A stretch of 64,000 bases of DNA from Shewanella jiangmenensis (GCF_018596335.1 NZ_JAHEPS010000001.1:620001-684000); one strand, 5' to 3'; counted from the stretch's first letter, positions 29,377-40,362 are shown. Notes: generated by a model from the letters alone, not told the origin. Program-made: numbers and translations.

Positions 29377-30186
29377 TTAGAAGTTGTACTTGGCAGTGAA
29401 GATTGCTGCGTCGTGGTAAGCAGCAGTACCCAGCTTGTGATCAGCATAGCGATACTGCAGACCGAAGGTCAGCTGTTCAGTGGCAAGCCACCACAGAGAC
29501 ACGGCACCGTTCTGACCGGTAGACTTCAGAGTGTACTGAGTACCGTTGTTACGGAACTGGTCTTCACGAGCGAATTCAGTCTCGTGCCAGTTGGTAACCA
29601 TGAACTTCTGGCTGCCCAGATCGAAGTTGTAGCCCAGTACCCAACCAGCCATGTAGCCGTTGAAACCTGAACCAGCGAAAGTTTGGTTTTCGTAGTGTAC
29701 ACCGAGGAATGGCTTGATCCAGAAACCTGAATCAGTGAACACGTCGTAGCTCACACCCACAACCAGGTTCTGGTCGAAGAAACCTTCAGCAGCCACAGTC
29801 AGGCTGTACAGGTGAGAGTATACGTTCCAGTTGCTGCTACCGATGTTGGCAGCGATAGAACCTTTGGCAGCGATACGGAAAGAGTCAGTAACTGGGTTAC
29901 CGCTGAAATCGCGCTCGCTCTTGTTGATGTTTTCTGGGTTTTCCAGATCGATGAAGCCGTATACGTCACCCCAAGAGTAACCAGCGCCACCTTCCAGCTC
30001 CAGGTATACGAAGTCTTCTTTAGCGCCACCGTAACCGTTGTTAGAACGGTCTTCGGCTTTAGCAGTCCAGTCCAGGTAGTTAACGGACATGTTAGAGAAA
30101 CCGTACAGCTGTTCAGCTTGTGCAGTACCAGCAGATACGGCGGCGAGAGTAGCGGCGGCAACAGCCATCATTTTAACGTTTTTCAT
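29377..30186 (-). CDS. tsx: Tsx-like nucleoside-specific outer-membrane channel
   Basis: A 269-residue outer-membrane beta-barrel with a signal peptide (MKNVKMMAVAAATLAAVSAGTAQA). Repeated aromatic, alternating strands and a terminal aromatic residue (FTAKYNF) fit the Tsx/OmpK family. It would let nucleosides cross the outer membrane. Position supports this: it lies between nupC and the deo genes, all leftward. I chose the second ATG of a pair (30186), which stands six bases after GGG; the ATG at 30189 is also possible and the frame from 30198 is unlikely. OmpK-type function is the main alternative. Confidence 0.85.
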   Translation of the reverse strand: MKNVKMMAVAAATLAAVSAGTAQAEQLYGFSNMSVNYLDWTAKAEDRSNNGYGGAKEDFVYLELEGGAGYSWGDVYGFIDLENPENINKSERDFSGNPVTDSFRIAAKGSIAANIGSSNWNVYSHLYSLTVAAEGFFDQNLVVGVSYDVFTDSGFWIKPFLGVHYENQTFAGSGFNGYMAGWVLGYNFDLGSQKFMVTNWHETEFAREDQFRNNGTQYTLKSTGQNGAVSLWWLATEQLTFGLQYRYADHKLGTAAYHDAAIFTAKYNF

Positions 30187-30446
30187 CATCAACCCCATTT
30201 ATTGGTGTTTGCTGCCTTTTGACAGCGTTTTTGTTTTGCCCGCGTATTTTACCTTGGCCGTGCTAAAGCACAATGGCTTTGGTGCTTATCGCGAACACAA
30301 AATTCTTATCTGTGAACAAAGTCGTAAACCGACCCCTAAACCCAGTTAACCAATTTTACAGTTGGCTTACACTGAGCCCCTCCGCAAGTGTAGAACACGG
30401 CGGTTAATGATTCAGGCTTTGTTCTATGGAAAATGGTTGAATTAAC

Positions 30447-30476
30447 GAGGGCCCGGCCTGGCTGGCACGGGCCCCG
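30447..30476 (-). terminator. GC-rich hairpin after nupC
   Basis: GGGCCCG (30449-30455) pairs with CGGGCCC (30468-30474) shortly after the nupC stop. The loop is 12 bases and the T-run is weak, so termination is only likely. Confidence 0.45.
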
Positions 30477-30484
30477 TCAGGCAC

Positions 30485-31744
30485 TTACAGTGCCAGGAAC
30501 AGACCTGCGAGCGTCGCACTCATCAGGTTGGCCAGAGAACCGGCGATAACGGCACGGATACCCAGCTTGGCCAGATCGTGGCGACGGTTAGGCGCCATGG
30601 CACCCAGACCACCGAGCAGAATGGCGATAGAAGACAGGTTCGCGAATCCACACAAAGCGAAGGACACAATAGCCTTGGTACGGTCAGACATAGCAGCACC
30701 GGTTTCGGCCACTACCATACCGCCGTCAGCGATGTCTTTCAGGTATGGAGCAAAGTTCAGGTAGGCTACGAACTCGTTCACAACGATCTTCTGACCGATG
30801 AAAGAACCGGCAACCAGCGCTTCGTTCCAAGGAACACCGATGAGGAATGCCAGTGGCATGAAGATGTAACCGAGGATCAGTTCCAGAGTCAGACCTTCAA
30901 CACCGAACCAGCCACCCACGCCACCGATGATGCCGTTGATCATGGCAATCAGACCTACGAAGGCGATCAGCATGGCGCCTACGTTCAGGGCCAGGTGCAT
31001 ACCAGAAGAAGCACCGGCAGCGGCTGCGTCCAGAACGTTGGCTGGCTTGTCAGGATCTTCTGGCAGCTCGTCCATTTCGTTCTTGGTCGAGTCGGTTTCT
31101 GGGTGCATCAGTTTAGCCATCAGCAGACCACCTGGAGCGGCCATGAATGACGCAGCAACCAGGTACTCAATTTTAACGCCCATAGAGGCGTAACCGGCCA
31201 GTACAGAACCCGCGATAGAAGCCAGACCACCCACCATGATGGCGAACAGTTCAGACTGGGTCATGGTTGGGATAAATGGACGTACAACCAGCGGAGCCTC
31301 GGTCTGACCTACGAAGATGTTCGCGGTAGCAGACATAGACTCGGTACGGCTGGTGCCCAGGGCTTTTTGCAGACCGCCACCGATGATACGGATAACCCAC
31401 TGCATGATGCCCAGGTAGTACAGTACGGCAATCAGAGAAGAGAAGAAAATGATTACTGGCAATACGTTGATGGCGAAAATGAAGCCAACTTTGAACTGTG
31501 CCAGATCACCGAACAGGAAGTTGATACCGTTCTGACCGTAACCGATAACAGCAGACACACCGTCAGAAACTGACTTCAGGATGTCTTTGCCCCATGGTAC
31601 ATACAGAACGAAACCGCCGAAGGCAGCCTGGATCGCGAGTGCACCACCAACGGCGCGAACGCTGATTGCCTTTTTGTTATTGGAAAGGAGGAAACCTATT
31701 CCAAGTAGGACTGCTACGCCTACCAAGCTCATTAATATACTCAT
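30485..31744 (-). CDS. nupC: NupC-type concentrative nucleoside transporter
   Basis: A 419-residue inner-membrane transporter of the CNT family, which brings nucleosides into the cytoplasm with protons or sodium. Membrane helices are evident throughout, with family blocks such as [33 protein letters not shown] and [16 protein letters not shown]. The last block carries the conserved region used for nucleoside contact. AAGGG lies about ten bases before the ATG. It heads the salvage region, followed by the Tsx-like channel and the deo enzymes. Confidence 0.93.
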   Translation of the reverse strand: MSILMSLVGVAVLLGIGFLLSNNKKAISVRAVGGALAIQAAFGGFVLYVPWGKDILKSVSDGVSAVIGYGQNGINFLFGDLAQFKVGFIFAINVLPVIIFFSSLIAVLYYLGIMQWVIRIIGGGLQKALGTSRTESMSATANIFVGQTEAPLVVRPFIPTMTQSELFAIMVGGLASIAGSVLAGYASMGVKIEYLVAASFMAAPGGLLMAKLMHPETDSTKNEMDELPEDPDKPANVLDAAAAGASSGMHLALNVGAMLIAFVGLIAMINGIIGGVGGWFGVEGLTLELILGYIFMPLAFLIGVPWNEALVAGSFIGQKIVVNEFVAYLNFAPYLKDIADGGMVVAETGAAMSDRTKAIVSFALCGFANLSSIAILLGGLGAMAPNRRHDLAKLGIRAVIAGSLANLMSATLAGLFLAL

Positions 31745-31920
31745 TAACCATCACCCTTTTGTTAACACTTTTTAGTTATGTTGTTAACCAACCTATTTCC
31801 GAGCAAAATTATACCTTAGCCTTTGCTGAAAATCGTCGTTTTGATCAAATTTTTGAACTTAAATTTCAACTGCTTAGCTACACAACGTATTGCGACATAC
31901 ACCTGTTTAAGTGAAAAAAC

Positions 31921-32700
31921 CTACAGCTCAAACAGTTGCGTCACATTAGCCAACAGTCGTTCTGATATTAGAACATCGGATTTTTTTTGCAAATCCGCCA
32001 CTTTGGTGATGATTTGAACAATTATCAGCGGAGAATTACGTCTTGAGTGGGAGGATTTTGGTGCCATGGCGGGCGAATCCGTTTCGCAAATGAAACTGTC
32101 TATCGGTAATTCAGCCACCACTTTATGCAGCTTACTTGCATCACCATTCAAAACCAGACCACCAATTCCCAGTTTAAAACCCAGCTCGATATAACGCCTG
32201 GCAATCTCCACACTGCCATAAAAGCCGTGGATAACTCCTTTACGCGGTAACTTATAACGGGAAAGCAACGACAGCAGTTCGTTGTGCGCCTTAACGCAGT
32301 GCAAAATGAGCGGCAGTTCAAGCTCAGCGGCAAGCTCAAGCTGCGCCTCCAACAGCGGCACTTGCCACTGCCAGTTATCAGCGCGGATTTTATCAAGCCC
32401 GCACTCCCCAATCGCGACCAGGCGCCGCTCGCCGCCAAGGCCGTAAAGCTGCGTTCTCAGCTGCGATACCTGCCCCGGCCAGTCTTCAGCAGCCCACCAG
32501 GGATGCACCCCCAGCGCAAATGGCCATTGGTAACTGTGTGCAATGTCAAGCTGGCGCGGCCAATGCTCGGGTGACACCCCGGGGATAATACAGGTATCGA
32601 TATTGGCGCGTTTCATGTCGGCAACGAGCAGGTCCCGATCGGCATCAAACTCGGCAAAATCGAGATGAGCGTGGCTGTCGATAAGGCGGATCGTCGACAT
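31921..32700 (-). CDS. TatD-family metal-dependent hydrolase
   Basis: A 259-residue TIM-barrel hydrolase of the TatD/YjjV group. Metal ligands appear in DSHAHLDF near the N-terminus, in GECGLD, in LHCVKAHNE, in HGFYGS and in CETDSPAM. Family members act as 3'-5' exonucleases or D-amino-acyl-tRNA-type hydrolases; the YjjV branch is uncharacterised. I chose the ATG at 32700. The longer frame to 32796 translates the repeat part of the upstream gene. It begins one base after the upstream stop, so translation is coupled. Confidence 0.9.
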   Translation of the reverse strand: MSTIRLIDSHAHLDFAEFDADRDLLVADMKRANIDTCIIPGVSPEHWPRQLDIAHSYQWPFALGVHPWWAAEDWPGQVSQLRTQLYGLGGERRLVAIGECGLDKIRADNWQWQVPLLEAQLELAAELELPLILHCVKAHNELLSLLSRYKLPRKGVIHGFYGSVEIARRYIELGFKLGIGGLVLNGDASKLHKVVAELPIDSFICETDSPAMAPKSSHSRRNSPLIIVQIITKVADLQKKSDVLISERLLANVTQLFEL

Positions 32701-32701
32701 A

Positions 32702-32989
32702 TCAGCGCACTTTTTTACAGGAAACAGCAGGCTCATCCGGCTCCAGATTAGCATTGCCGGTGAGAGCAGAATTGCCGGTGAGAGCAGAATTACCATTGCC
32801 GGTGAGCGCAGAATTATTCACATTTTCTGATGTTCGTCGCTCCAGCGGCGGGTCTTGCAGCCTCGGCGCGCAGCAGCGGCTATTTTCTGGGGTTAAGCCG
32901 AGGTTATCACACCAGTCGCAGTAAGCTTTCCAGCCCCTTTTTATCCAATCAAGCACCAGAGCCTCCTTTAATTGCTGCGCCCTATTCAC
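32702..32989 (-). CDS. Small Cys-rich protein (DUF5363-like), coupled to the TatD-family gene
   Basis: A 95-residue protein. The N-terminal half (WKAYCDWCDNLGLTPENS, then RCCAPRLQDPP) resembles the short DUF5363-type proteins found upstream of tatD-like genes in Vibrio and Shewanella, as far as I remember them. Four cysteines occur within about 20 residues and could bind metal. The C-terminal half is a repeat of SALTGN units encoded by an 18-bp DNA repeat and is probably disordered. The stop lies one base before the tatD-like start. The function is unknown. I am sure of the frame because of coupling and the conserved-looking block. Confidence 0.65.
   Translation of the reverse strand: MNRAQQLKEALVLDWIKRGWKAYCDWCDNLGLTPENSRCCAPRLQDPPLERRTSENVNNSALTGNGNSALTGNSALTGNANLEPDEPAVSCKKVR
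32753..32812. repeat. 18-bp tandem repeat, 3 units, in coding sequence
   Basis: Two identical 18-bp units at 32753 and 32771, a 6-base spacer, and a third unit at 32795 with one difference. They encode SALTGN repeats in the tail of the small Cys-rich protein. Two identical copies suggest recent expansion. Confidence 0.85.
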
Positions 32990-33002
32990 GAATTTTAGCC
33001 AA

Positions 33003-33030
33003 TAAAAAAGGCGGGAATTCCCGCCTTCAT
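33003..33030 (-). terminator. prfC terminator
   Basis: AAGGCGGG (33008-33015) pairs with CCCGCCTT (33020-33027) around AATT, with a T-run on the leftward strand. Confidence 0.88.
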
Positions 33031-33040
33031 CAGCCCCGGA

Positions 33041-34627
33041 TTAATGCTCCCGGGTCTTGGCAAACTGAACGTCCGGATAACGCTCGATGGACAGATTCAG
33101 GTTCACCATGGTCGGCGCGATGTAAGTCAGGTTATCACCGCCATCAAGTGCCAGGTTGACCGAGCACTTGCGCTTGAACTCATCCAGTTTACGCCCATCA
33201 TCACAGTAAACCCAGCGCGCGGTGGCCACGTTAACCGCTTCGTAAATCGCTTCCACGTTGTACTCGGTCTTGAGGCGCGACACCACCACCTCAAACTGCA
33301 GCACGCCCACGGCTCCCACGATGAGGTCGTTAGTATCGAGCGGACGGAACACCTGCACCGCGCCCTCTTCCGACAGCTGCACCAGCCCTTTGAGGAGCTG
33401 CTTTTGCTTCAGTGGATCTTTAAGGCGAATACGGCGGAACATTTCCGGCGCAAAGTTGGGAATGCCGGTGAATTTCAAATCTTCACCCTGGGTGAAGGTG
33501 TCACCAATCTGAATGGTGCCGTGGTTGTGCAGACCGATGATATCGCCGGCAAAGGCTTCTTCGGCGCGCTCACGGTCACCGGCCATGAAAGTCACCGCAT
33601 CGGAGATATTCACGGTTTTACCGATGCGAACGTGCTTCATCTTCATGCCCTGGGTGTATTTGCCCGACACAATGCGCATAAAGGCGATGCGGTCACGGTG
33701 CTTGGGATCCATGTTGGCCTGAATTTTAAACACGAAACCGGCAAACTTCTCTTCGCTGGCTTCGACGCTGCGCTCGCTGGTCTGACGCGGCATAGGCGCG
33801 GGGGCCCACTCGGTCAGGCCATCCAGCATATGGTCAACACCGAAGTTACCCAGTGCAGTACCAAAATAAACCGGAGTCAGTTCGCCGCTTAAAAACAGCT
33901 CTTTATCAAATTCGTTGGAGGCGCCGCGCACCAGCTCTAGCTCGTCACGCAGCTGCTCAGCAAAGTCACTGCCAACGGCGGTATCGAGCTCAGGGTTGTT
34001 CAACCCTTTGATAATACGCACATCCTGAATGGTGTGGCCGTGGCCGGTCTGATACAGAATGGTTTCATCGCGGTGCAGGTGATACACGCCCTTAAACAGC
34101 TTACCGCAGCCGATTGGCCAGGTGATGGGAGCACACATGATGTTAAGCTCGGTCTCGACTTCGTCAAGCAGCTCCATCGGATCGCGGATATCGCGGTCAA
34201 GCTTGTTCATAAAGGTCACGATCGGCGTGTCACGCAGACGGGTCACTTCCATCAGCTTGCGGGTTCGGTCTTCTACACCCTTGGCGGCGTCGATAACCAT
34301 CAAACAGGAGTCCACCGCCGTCAGGGTGCGGTAAGTATCTTCCGAGAAGTCTTCGTGGCCAGGAGTATCAAGCAGGTTAACCAGACAGTCATTGTACGGG
34401 AACTGCATCACCGAGGTGGTCACCGAGATCCCACGCTCTTTTTCCATTTCCATCCAGTCGGATTTGGCATGCTGACCGCTGCCACGCCCCTTAACGGTAC
34501 CGGCAGTTTGAATGGCGCGGCCGTGCAGCAGTACTTTTTCAGTAATGGTGGTTTTACCGGCGTCGGGGTGCGAAATGATGGCGAAGGTACGGCGTGAGGC
34601 CACTTCGGCAAGCAATGAGTTTGACAT
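33041..34627 (-). CDS. prfC: PrfC, peptide chain release factor 3
   Basis: A 528-residue translational GTPase that recycles release factors 1 and 2 after peptide release. The G1 motif SHPDAGKTT, the G3 segment [10 protein letters not shown] and the G4 MNKLDRD are visible. The start at 34627 ([15 protein letters not shown]) matches the family; the frame to 34651 adds eight unrelated residues. A clear terminator follows. It stands alone, upstream of the small Cys-rich gene but closed off by the terminator. Confidence 0.97.
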   Translation of the reverse strand: MSNSLLAEVASRRTFAIISHPDAGKTTITEKVLLHGRAIQTAGTVKGRGSGQHAKSDWMEMEKERGISVTTSVMQFPYNDCLVNLLDTPGHEDFSEDTYRTLTAVDSCLMVIDAAKGVEDRTRKLMEVTRLRDTPIVTFMNKLDRDIRDPMELLDEVETELNIMCAPITWPIGCGKLFKGVYHLHRDETILYQTGHGHTIQDVRIIKGLNNPELDTAVGSDFAEQLRDELELVRGASNEFDKELFLSGELTPVYFGTALGNFGVDHMLDGLTEWAPAPMPRQTSERSVEASEEKFAGFVFKIQANMDPKHRDRIAFMRIVSGKYTQGMKMKHVRIGKTVNISDAVTFMAGDRERAEEAFAGDIIGLHNHGTIQIGDTFTQGEDLKFTGIPNFAPEMFRRIRLKDPLKQKQLLKGLVQLSEEGAVQVFRPLDTNDLIVGAVGVLQFEVVVSRLKTEYNVEAIYEAVNVATARWVYCDDGRKLDEFKRKCSVNLALDGGDNLTYIAPTMVNLNLSIERYPDVQFAKTREH

Positions 34628-34735
34628 GTGCAGGTTTCTTTCAAGTAGCATCGCCGCCCGAAGGCGGCGATGGCGTGGATCTGATTGGCGGGTATTTTCG
34701 CCTATATTGGCGTCAAGTACAACGTTGAAGCCGCC

Positions 34736-35644
34736 TCAGGGGCGTGCAATCTCGGCGCCGGCCTCATTGGCCATACGGCCAAGCTCGACCCTGGCGTACC
34801 TGTGCTCGACAAAATCGTAGATGTTGGTGGCAAGCGCCAGACGAAAATAGCTGGCGGCTGACTCTTTACGCCCGGCAGCAACTTCCGCTTTGGCGATATA
34901 AAAATAGGCTTCACAAAGCCGCTCTGAATACTCTCTAGGATGATTCAGGCCCTGCTTGGCCTTTTCGAAAATCTGCGGCGCAGTTACTTTACCAAGATAG
35001 TAGTCGGCCATCACGGTGGCCCACTCGTCGTTATTGAGCGCCTGACGATGAGTCGCGAGGCGATTCAGCGCCGCTGGGCGGTCGGTTTCGGCGTCAATCA
35101 GGAAATACCACAGCGCCCGATAGCCATCTGCAGGATTACGGCGCAGGAACATATCCATGTCCGTCAGCGCAAGGTCGTTACGCTCGCCATAATAAAGCGC
35201 AATACCGCGGTTTAAGTAGGCATAGTCGTACTCGGGTTCAAGCTCGAGCACGGCATCAAAGGCCTCATAGGCATTGTCAAAGTCGCCTTCCTGGGTGTAG
35301 TAAATACCGAGGAAGTTATAGGCATCGGCGATATTGGGGCGAATTTTCAGCGCCTGGTGAAAGTCGAGCCGCGCCATCAGCCTAAGCCCAAGCGTGTCGT
35401 AAATCACGCCGCGCTCGTAGTACACCCGTGCCAATTGATCTTCGGTAAGTTCCATGGTGCCAAGCACTTCGTTAAGGCGTGCAAGGCTCACTTCGTGTTT
35501 GTAATCCGGCAGCAGCGGCGCGACCAGCAAGCGCCCGTCAGTACCACCGGCCGTCTTGTCCGCTGAGGTCGAAGCACAGCCCCCTGACAGCATTCCCAGG
35601 CCCAATACCACAGACACACACAACGCTTTGAGTTTACGCTCCAT
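34736..35644 (-). CDS. nlpI: NlpI-like TPR lipoprotein
   Basis: A 302-residue lipoprotein with a lipobox LSGGC (Cys23) and several tetratricopeptide repeats (for example ARVYYERGVIYDTLGLRLMARLDF, IADAYNFLGIYYTQEGDFDNAYEAF). It is an outer-membrane-anchored adaptor that in E. coli guides peptidoglycan hydrolases and the Prc protease. Its position after pnp is the same as in E. coli. GAGAG lies before the ATG. The pnp terminator separates it from pnp, so it should have its own promoter or rely on read-through. Confidence 0.93.
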   Translation of the reverse strand: MERKLKALCVSVVLGLGMLSGGCASTSADKTAGGTDGRLLVAPLLPDYKHEVSLARLNEVLGTMELTEDQLARVYYERGVIYDTLGLRLMARLDFHQALKIRPNIADAYNFLGIYYTQEGDFDNAYEAFDAVLELEPEYDYAYLNRGIALYYGERNDLALTDMDMFLRRNPADGYRALWYFLIDAETDRPAALNRLATHRQALNNDEWATVMADYYLGKVTAPQIFEKAKQGLNHPREYSERLCEAYFYIAKAEVAAGRKESAASYFRLALATNIYDFVEHRYARVELGRMANEAGAEIARP

Positions 35645-35775
35645 CCAACTCTCACCTTAACAACTTAAAACCCGAGCGGGCTGTAATGGCAACCATCATA
35701 GCAAGCCGCTCAGGTAGCCGCCATCGACCGTTGATATTTATTACAAAATGACCCATTCGGGCAATTTTGGGCAAT

Positions 35776-35804
35776 AAAAAAGGAGATCCGAAGATCTCCT
35801 TTTT
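35776..35804 (-). terminator. pnp terminator
   Basis: AGGAGATC (35781-35788) pairs with GATCTCCT (35793-35800) around a CGAA tetraloop, with A/T runs on both sides. Confidence 0.9.
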
Positions 35805-35818
35805 CAAATCAGACCAAA

Positions 35819-37915
35819 TTACTCAGCGGCAGCTGGTGCTTTGGCTTCTTTGATAGACAGACGCACACGGCCCTGACGGTCAACTTCCATCACCTTCACG
35901 GTGACTTCCTGGTTCAGCTCCAGGTGATCAGACACGTTGGCAACGCGCTCATCACTGATCTGAGAGATGTGAACCAGACCATCTTTGCCAGGCAGGATGT
36001 TCACGAAGGCACCGAAATCAACGATACGGATAACCTTACCGGTGTAGATGCGGCCCACTTCCACGTCGGAAGTGATGGCTTCGATACGGCGGATTGCTTC
36101 ACGGGTGGCTTCGCCACTGGTAGAAGCAATCTTCACGGTACCGTCATCTTCCAGCTCAATGGTAGTGCCGGTTTCTTCGGTCAGTGCACGGATAACCGCG
36201 CCGCCTTTACCAATCACTTCACGGATCTTCTCTGGGTTGATCTTGATGGTGGTGATACGTGGGGCGAAGTCAGAGATATCTGGACGGGCGCTGCCGATAG
36301 CCTGGTCCATCACGTTCAGGATGTGAACGCGGGCGCCGTAGGCTTGCTGCAGAGCAATTTCCATGATTTCTTTGGTGATACCTTCAATCTTGATGTCCAT
36401 CTGCAGTGCAGTTACACCATCACGGGTACCGGCTACTTTGAAGTCCATGTCGCCCAGGTGGTCTTCGTCACCCAGGATGTCAGACAGAACTACGAAGTTG
36501 TCGCCTTCTTTTACCAGACCCATGGCGATACCGGCCACAGAAGTCTTGATAGGTACACCGGCATCCATCAGCGCCAGTGAAGTACCGCACACAGAGGCCA
36601 TGGAAGAAGAACCGTTGGACTCGGTGATTTCAGATACCACGCGCACTGCGTATGGGAACTCTTCGGCAGATGGCATTACCGCGTTGATACCGCGCCATGC
36701 CAGTTTGCCGTGGCCGATTTCGCGGCGCTTAGGCGAGCCAACCATACCGGTTTCACCCACAGAGAAAGGTGGGAAGTTGTAGTGCAGCATGAAGCGGTTG
36801 GTGCGCTCGCCCATGATGGAGTCAATTTTCTGTGCATCACGCTCGGTACCCAGAGTCGCGGTAACCAGCGCCTGAGTTTCACCACGGGTGAACAGCGCAG
36901 AGCCGTGAGTACGTGGCAGTACGCCAGCCATCACAGACAGAGCACGGATCATGTCAGGCTCACGACCGTCGATACGTGGCATGCCGGCGATGATACGGCT
37001 GCGAACCACGTTCTTCTCGAGGCTACCCAGCAGATCGGCCGCTTCGCGTACGTTCACCTCAGGATTGGCTTCCTGCAGTTTGGCGATGGTGGCTTTTTTC
37101 ACTTCACCAACGGCTTCGTAACGCTCTTGCTTGGCCATGATCTGGTAAGCGGCGGTCAGGCCTTCTTCGGCCAGCTCTTTGATTTGCGCAACCAGAGCTT
37201 CGTTCTTAACAGGTGCAGTCCAGTTCCAACGTGGCTTACCGGCTTCAGCGGCAAACTCTTTGATGGCGTTGATAACAACCTGCTGCTGATCGTGACCGTA
37301 AACCACGGCGCCCAGCATCACTTGCTCTGGCAGAGATTTGGCTTCAGATTCCACCATCAGTACAGCGCTCTGGGTACCGGCAACCACCAGATCCAGTTCG
37401 CTGCCAGCGAGCTCAGCGGCACCTGGGTTCAGCACGTACTCGCCATTCACATAACCCACGCGGGCAGCGCCCAGTGGACCGTTGAACGGAATACCAGAGA
37501 TAGCCAGGGCAGCAGAAGTACCGATCATAGATACGATGTCCGGCTCAATCTGCGGGTCTACCGATACTACTGTGATGATGACCTGAACTTCGTTGGTAAA
37601 GTCATCAGGGAACAGAGGGCGGATTGGACGGTCGATGAGACGGGCAATCAGAGTTTCATCTTCAGATGGACGGCCTTCACGCTTGAAGAAACCACCGGGG
37701 ATCTTACCAGCAGCGTAAGTCTTTTCCTGATAGTTCACGGTCAGCGGAAAGAAGTCACGGCCTGGGTCTGCTTCCTTTTTGCCCACAACGGTAACCAGTA
37801 CTGTTGTGTCGCCCATGCTTGCCATTACGGCACCATCGGCTTGACGAGCGATTACACCTGTTTCCAGGGTGACTGTATGCTGACCATACTCAAAACTTTT
37901 TACGATAGGATTCAC
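35819..37915 (-). CDS. pnp: Pnp, polynucleotide phosphorylase
   Basis: A 698-residue 3'-5' phosphorolytic exoribonuclease and degradosome partner. Two RNase PH cores are followed by a KH domain ([20 protein letters not shown]) and an S1 domain ([31 protein letters not shown]). I chose the GTG at 37915: AAGGA stands nine bases before it. The in-frame ATG at 37924 directly abuts that site. The resulting [11 protein letters not shown] is the family's usual N-terminus. The gene is split off from rpsO by a GGDEF/EAL gene on the other strand and has its own promoter at 37957-37985. Confidence 0.97.
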   Translation of the reverse strand: MNPIVKSFEYGQHTVTLETGVIARQADGAVMASMGDTTVLVTVVGKKEADPGRDFFPLTVNYQEKTYAAGKIPGGFFKREGRPSEDETLIARLIDRPIRPLFPDDFTNEVQVIITVVSVDPQIEPDIVSMIGTSAALAISGIPFNGPLGAARVGYVNGEYVLNPGAAELAGSELDLVVAGTQSAVLMVESEAKSLPEQVMLGAVVYGHDQQQVVINAIKEFAAEAGKPRWNWTAPVKNEALVAQIKELAEEGLTAAYQIMAKQERYEAVGEVKKATIAKLQEANPEVNVREAADLLGSLEKNVVRSRIIAGMPRIDGREPDMIRALSVMAGVLPRTHGSALFTRGETQALVTATLGTERDAQKIDSIMGERTNRFMLHYNFPPFSVGETGMVGSPKRREIGHGKLAWRGINAVMPSAEEFPYAVRVVSEITESNGSSSMASVCGTSLALMDAGVPIKTSVAGIAMGLVKEGDNFVVLSDILGDEDHLGDMDFKVAGTRDGVTALQMDIKIEGITKEIMEIALQQAYGARVHILNVMDQAIGSARPDISDFAPRITTIKINPEKIREVIGKGGAVIRALTEETGTTIELEDDGTVKIASTSGEATREAIRRIEAITSDVEVGRIYTGKVIRIVDFGAFVNILPGKDGLVHISQISDERVANVSDHLELNQEVTVKVMEVDRQGRVRLSIKEAKAPAAAE

Positions 37916-37956
37916 GTGACCCATTCCTTAATAAATGACCTTGAATTACGCGCGTA

Positions 37957-37985
37957 AGTATACTGCAATTCAAGCGGATAGTTAA
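37957..37985 (-). promoter_or_regulatory. Predicted pnp promoter
   Basis: On the leftward strand TTAACT (37980-37985) and TATACT (37957-37962) are separated by 17 bases. Transcription would begin around 37950, leaving a leader of only about 35 bases before the GTG. Confidence 0.6.
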
Positions 37986-38099
37986 AGAGCGTATTCTGGT
38001 GACAAGTCTGCAACTTTTCTCTAAAGTGGAAAGACGGACGAGGCTGGGTGCCTGCATAATAATTTCAGCTTACGCATTAATTTGCCCGGAAACTGATTG

Positions 38100-40142
38100 A
38101 TGGCGACACGGTTCAAATCACTGACCTGGAAACAAACCAATCTCGTTGTTTTTACGGCGTTGTTCTTCGCTATTGCCATTTTTGTGGTCGAATTGGCCCT
38201 GATGGTTATCTCCACCCGCGATGGTCTCAGCGCCAATCAGCGGGAGCTGCTTGACTCAGTCGAGCAGCCGGCAGCCAACGCCGTATGGGCGCTCGATGAT
38301 AACCTCGCCCGCCAGACCCTCGAAGGGGTGCTGAAAGTTGAGCATGTCGGCGCCTCGGTGATTGAGCTGGATGACGGCTCACTTTTTGTTTCGGTCAGCA
38401 ATGACCAGCACAGCTACTCACCGTTTTTTAATGAGCTGAGCACCGAACTTTTCGGCGACTTGCGTGAAATATCCCGCCCGCTTTACCGGCCGCTTTATTT
38501 TGAAGGTTCGCGCCAGCAGCAGCTTATCGGTACTCTGACGATTTTTTATGATACCCAGGAGCTTGCCAACACCCTGTTTGGTCAGCTGAAGGTCAGCTTT
38601 TTCGCCACTCTGGCGCGGGCACTGCTGCTTACCCTGGTGTTATCCATCGTGTTCCACCGTTTTTTGACCCAGCCAATCGCCAGTATCAGCGAAGCCATTG
38701 ACCGGATTGAGCCCGAATCGCCGGATGAAAACCTGCTGCCGGTGTCCGAGTCCCACAAAGACGATGAACTGGGTTTGGTGACCACCAAGCTTAATCAAAT
38801 TTTGCTGCAGTTTGGCCAGACCCAGAGCAAGCTGAGAAAAATGGCAACCCGCGATCCGCTCTCCGGCCTGCCAAACAGAACTCTGCTGCTGGAAACCATT
38901 GCCGTGACCATTCAGCGCGCCCGGGTGCATCGCCGCTCCTTTGCACTGCTGTTTATCGACCTTGACCGCTTTAAAAACGTCAACGATTCCCTCGGCCACG
39001 CCATTGGCGATCAGTTTCTTGCCCGTATTGCGCGGCTGCTTGAGCGCATCGTTGGCGATAAAGGCACAGTCGCGCGCCTCGGGGGCGATGAGTTTGTGAT
39101 CCTTGCCGATGAAATCAACAGCGCGGACATGGCGGCGGATTTTGTCGATAAGCTCCTTATCCAGCTAAACAACCCGATTCAACTTGGCGAGCACTCAATT
39201 CACCCGGCGGCGTCGGTGGGCATTTCCCTGTATCCGGAAGACGGCCACAGCGCCGAAGATCTTATCCGCCACGCCGATATCGCCATGTATGCCGCCAAGG
39301 CATCGGGCTCAAATCAATGGGCGTTTTTCAAACATCAGATGACCGAGCGCGCGGCCGTTCGCCTGCGCACCGAAGCATCACTACATGATGCGCTGAAAAA
39401 CGATGAGTTTTTACTGCACTTTCAGCCCAAGCTCGATTTGAACACCGGCCGTTTGATGGGATGCGAGGCGCTAATTCGCTGGCAAAAAGATGGCCGCTTA
39501 ATCAGCCCCATGTCCTTTATTCCGGTGGCGGAAGAGACCGGCATTATCGTGCCTATTGGCCGCTGGGTACTGGAGCAAAGCTGTAAGACCCTGCGCCACT
39601 GGCAAAAGCAGTACAACGTGGCGATTCCCATCGCCGTGAACGTGGCGTCACAGCAATTTGCCGACGCAAGCCTGGTGCCCGACATCAAACAGATGGCGCT
39701 GCGTTATCAGATTCAGCCTGAGCTTCTGGAAATTGAAATCACCGAAACATCGCTGATGGCCGACGTAGAGGCCGCCATCGTTAAGCTTGAGCAGCTCAAG
39801 AACGCCGGTTTCGGGATTGCGGTGGATGACTTTGGCACCGGCTATTCGTCGCTGTCGTACCTGCGCCACCTGCCAATTACCACCATGAAGATTGACCGCT
39901 GCTTTGTGTCAGATTTGCCCAACGACAGCGCCATTGCATCCACCATTCTGATGCTCGGTAAGCAACTTGATTTGAAGATTGTCGCCGAAGGCATCGAAAA
40001 CGATTCGCAGCTTGAATGGCTCAAGAAATCAGGCTGTCCAATTGGTCAGGGCTTCTATTTCAGCCCGCCGCTGTCGCTGGAAGAGTTTGAGCAGAAGTAT
40101 ATTGCCGGTAACACGGCCGCTATCCACGATATTCGCGGTTAA
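38100..40142 (+). CDS. Membrane GGDEF/EAL protein (c-di-GMP cyclase/phosphodiesterase)
   Basis: A 680-residue protein with two membrane segments (about residues 16-38 and 160-182) flanking a periplasmic sensor region, then a HAMP-like linker. The GGDEF domain has the intact active site LGGDEF. The EAL domain keeps [31 protein letters not shown] and KIDRCF. All residues usually required for both activities are present, so it may make and break c-di-GMP. The ATG at 38100 follows CCGGA; the TTG at 38097 is less likely. It occupies the interval between rpsO and pnp on the opposite strand. Confidence 0.92.
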   Translation: MATRFKSLTWKQTNLVVFTALFFAIAIFVVELALMVISTRDGLSANQRELLDSVEQPAANAVWALDDNLARQTLEGVLKVEHVGASVIELDDGSLFVSVSNDQHSYSPFFNELSTELFGDLREISRPLYRPLYFEGSRQQQLIGTLTIFYDTQELANTLFGQLKVSFFATLARALLLTLVLSIVFHRFLTQPIASISEAIDRIEPESPDENLLPVSESHKDDELGLVTTKLNQILLQFGQTQSKLRKMATRDPLSGLPNRTLLLETIAVTIQRARVHRRSFALLFIDLDRFKNVNDSLGHAIGDQFLARIARLLERIVGDKGTVARLGGDEFVILADEINSADMAADFVDKLLIQLNNPIQLGEHSIHPAASVGISLYPEDGHSAEDLIRHADIAMYAAKASGSNQWAFFKHQMTERAAVRLRTEASLHDALKNDEFLLHFQPKLDLNTGRLMGCEALIRWQKDGRLISPMSFIPVAEETGIIVPIGRWVLEQSCKTLRHWQKQYNVAIPIAVNVASQQFADASLVPDIKQMALRYQIQPELLEIEITETSLMADVEAAIVKLEQLKNAGFGIAVDDFGTGYSSLSYLRHLPITTMKIDRCFVSDLPNDSAIASTILMLGKQLDLKIVAEGIENDSQLEWLKKSGCPIGQGFYFSPPLSLEEFEQKYIAGNTAAIHDIRG

Positions 40143-40315
40143 GCAGATTTGGGTGTGAGCGAACCTGAAGATTAATGGCGTGGGCAGATGGCGCGGCATT
40201 GCCGTCAACCTCAACTACAGCCGGCAGATCAAACTCTCGCTCAGCTCAAAAAACCGTCAGATCAAACAAGCCTGAACGCTTAATAGCACACAAAAGAACG
40301 CGAAAAAAAGACATG

Positions 40316-40342
40316 AAAAAAGGAGGCAGTTGCCTCCTTTCT
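40316..40342. terminator. rpsO terminator
   Basis: AGGAGGC (40321-40327) pairs with GCCTCCT (40332-40338) around AGTT, with an A-run on the left that becomes a T-run for the leftward rpsO transcript. It may also serve the convergent GGDEF/EAL gene. Confidence 0.85.
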
Positions 40343-40362
40343 TCATTAGACCACGTAGCTGA

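Noticed and set aside
31843..31852. TTTGATCAAA palindrome upstream of nupC
   Set aside because: Ten bases, A/T-rich and lacking the spacing of FNR or CRP sites; likely chance.
36710..37957. A 415-residue open frame opposite pnp
   Set aside because: Shadow of pnp; no signal, domain or ribosome binding site that stands out.
37941..37974. Inverted repeat TTGAATT...AATTCAA before pnp
   Set aside because: One arm lies upstream of the predicted start of transcription, so it would not fold in the mRNA; kept only as a possible operator.
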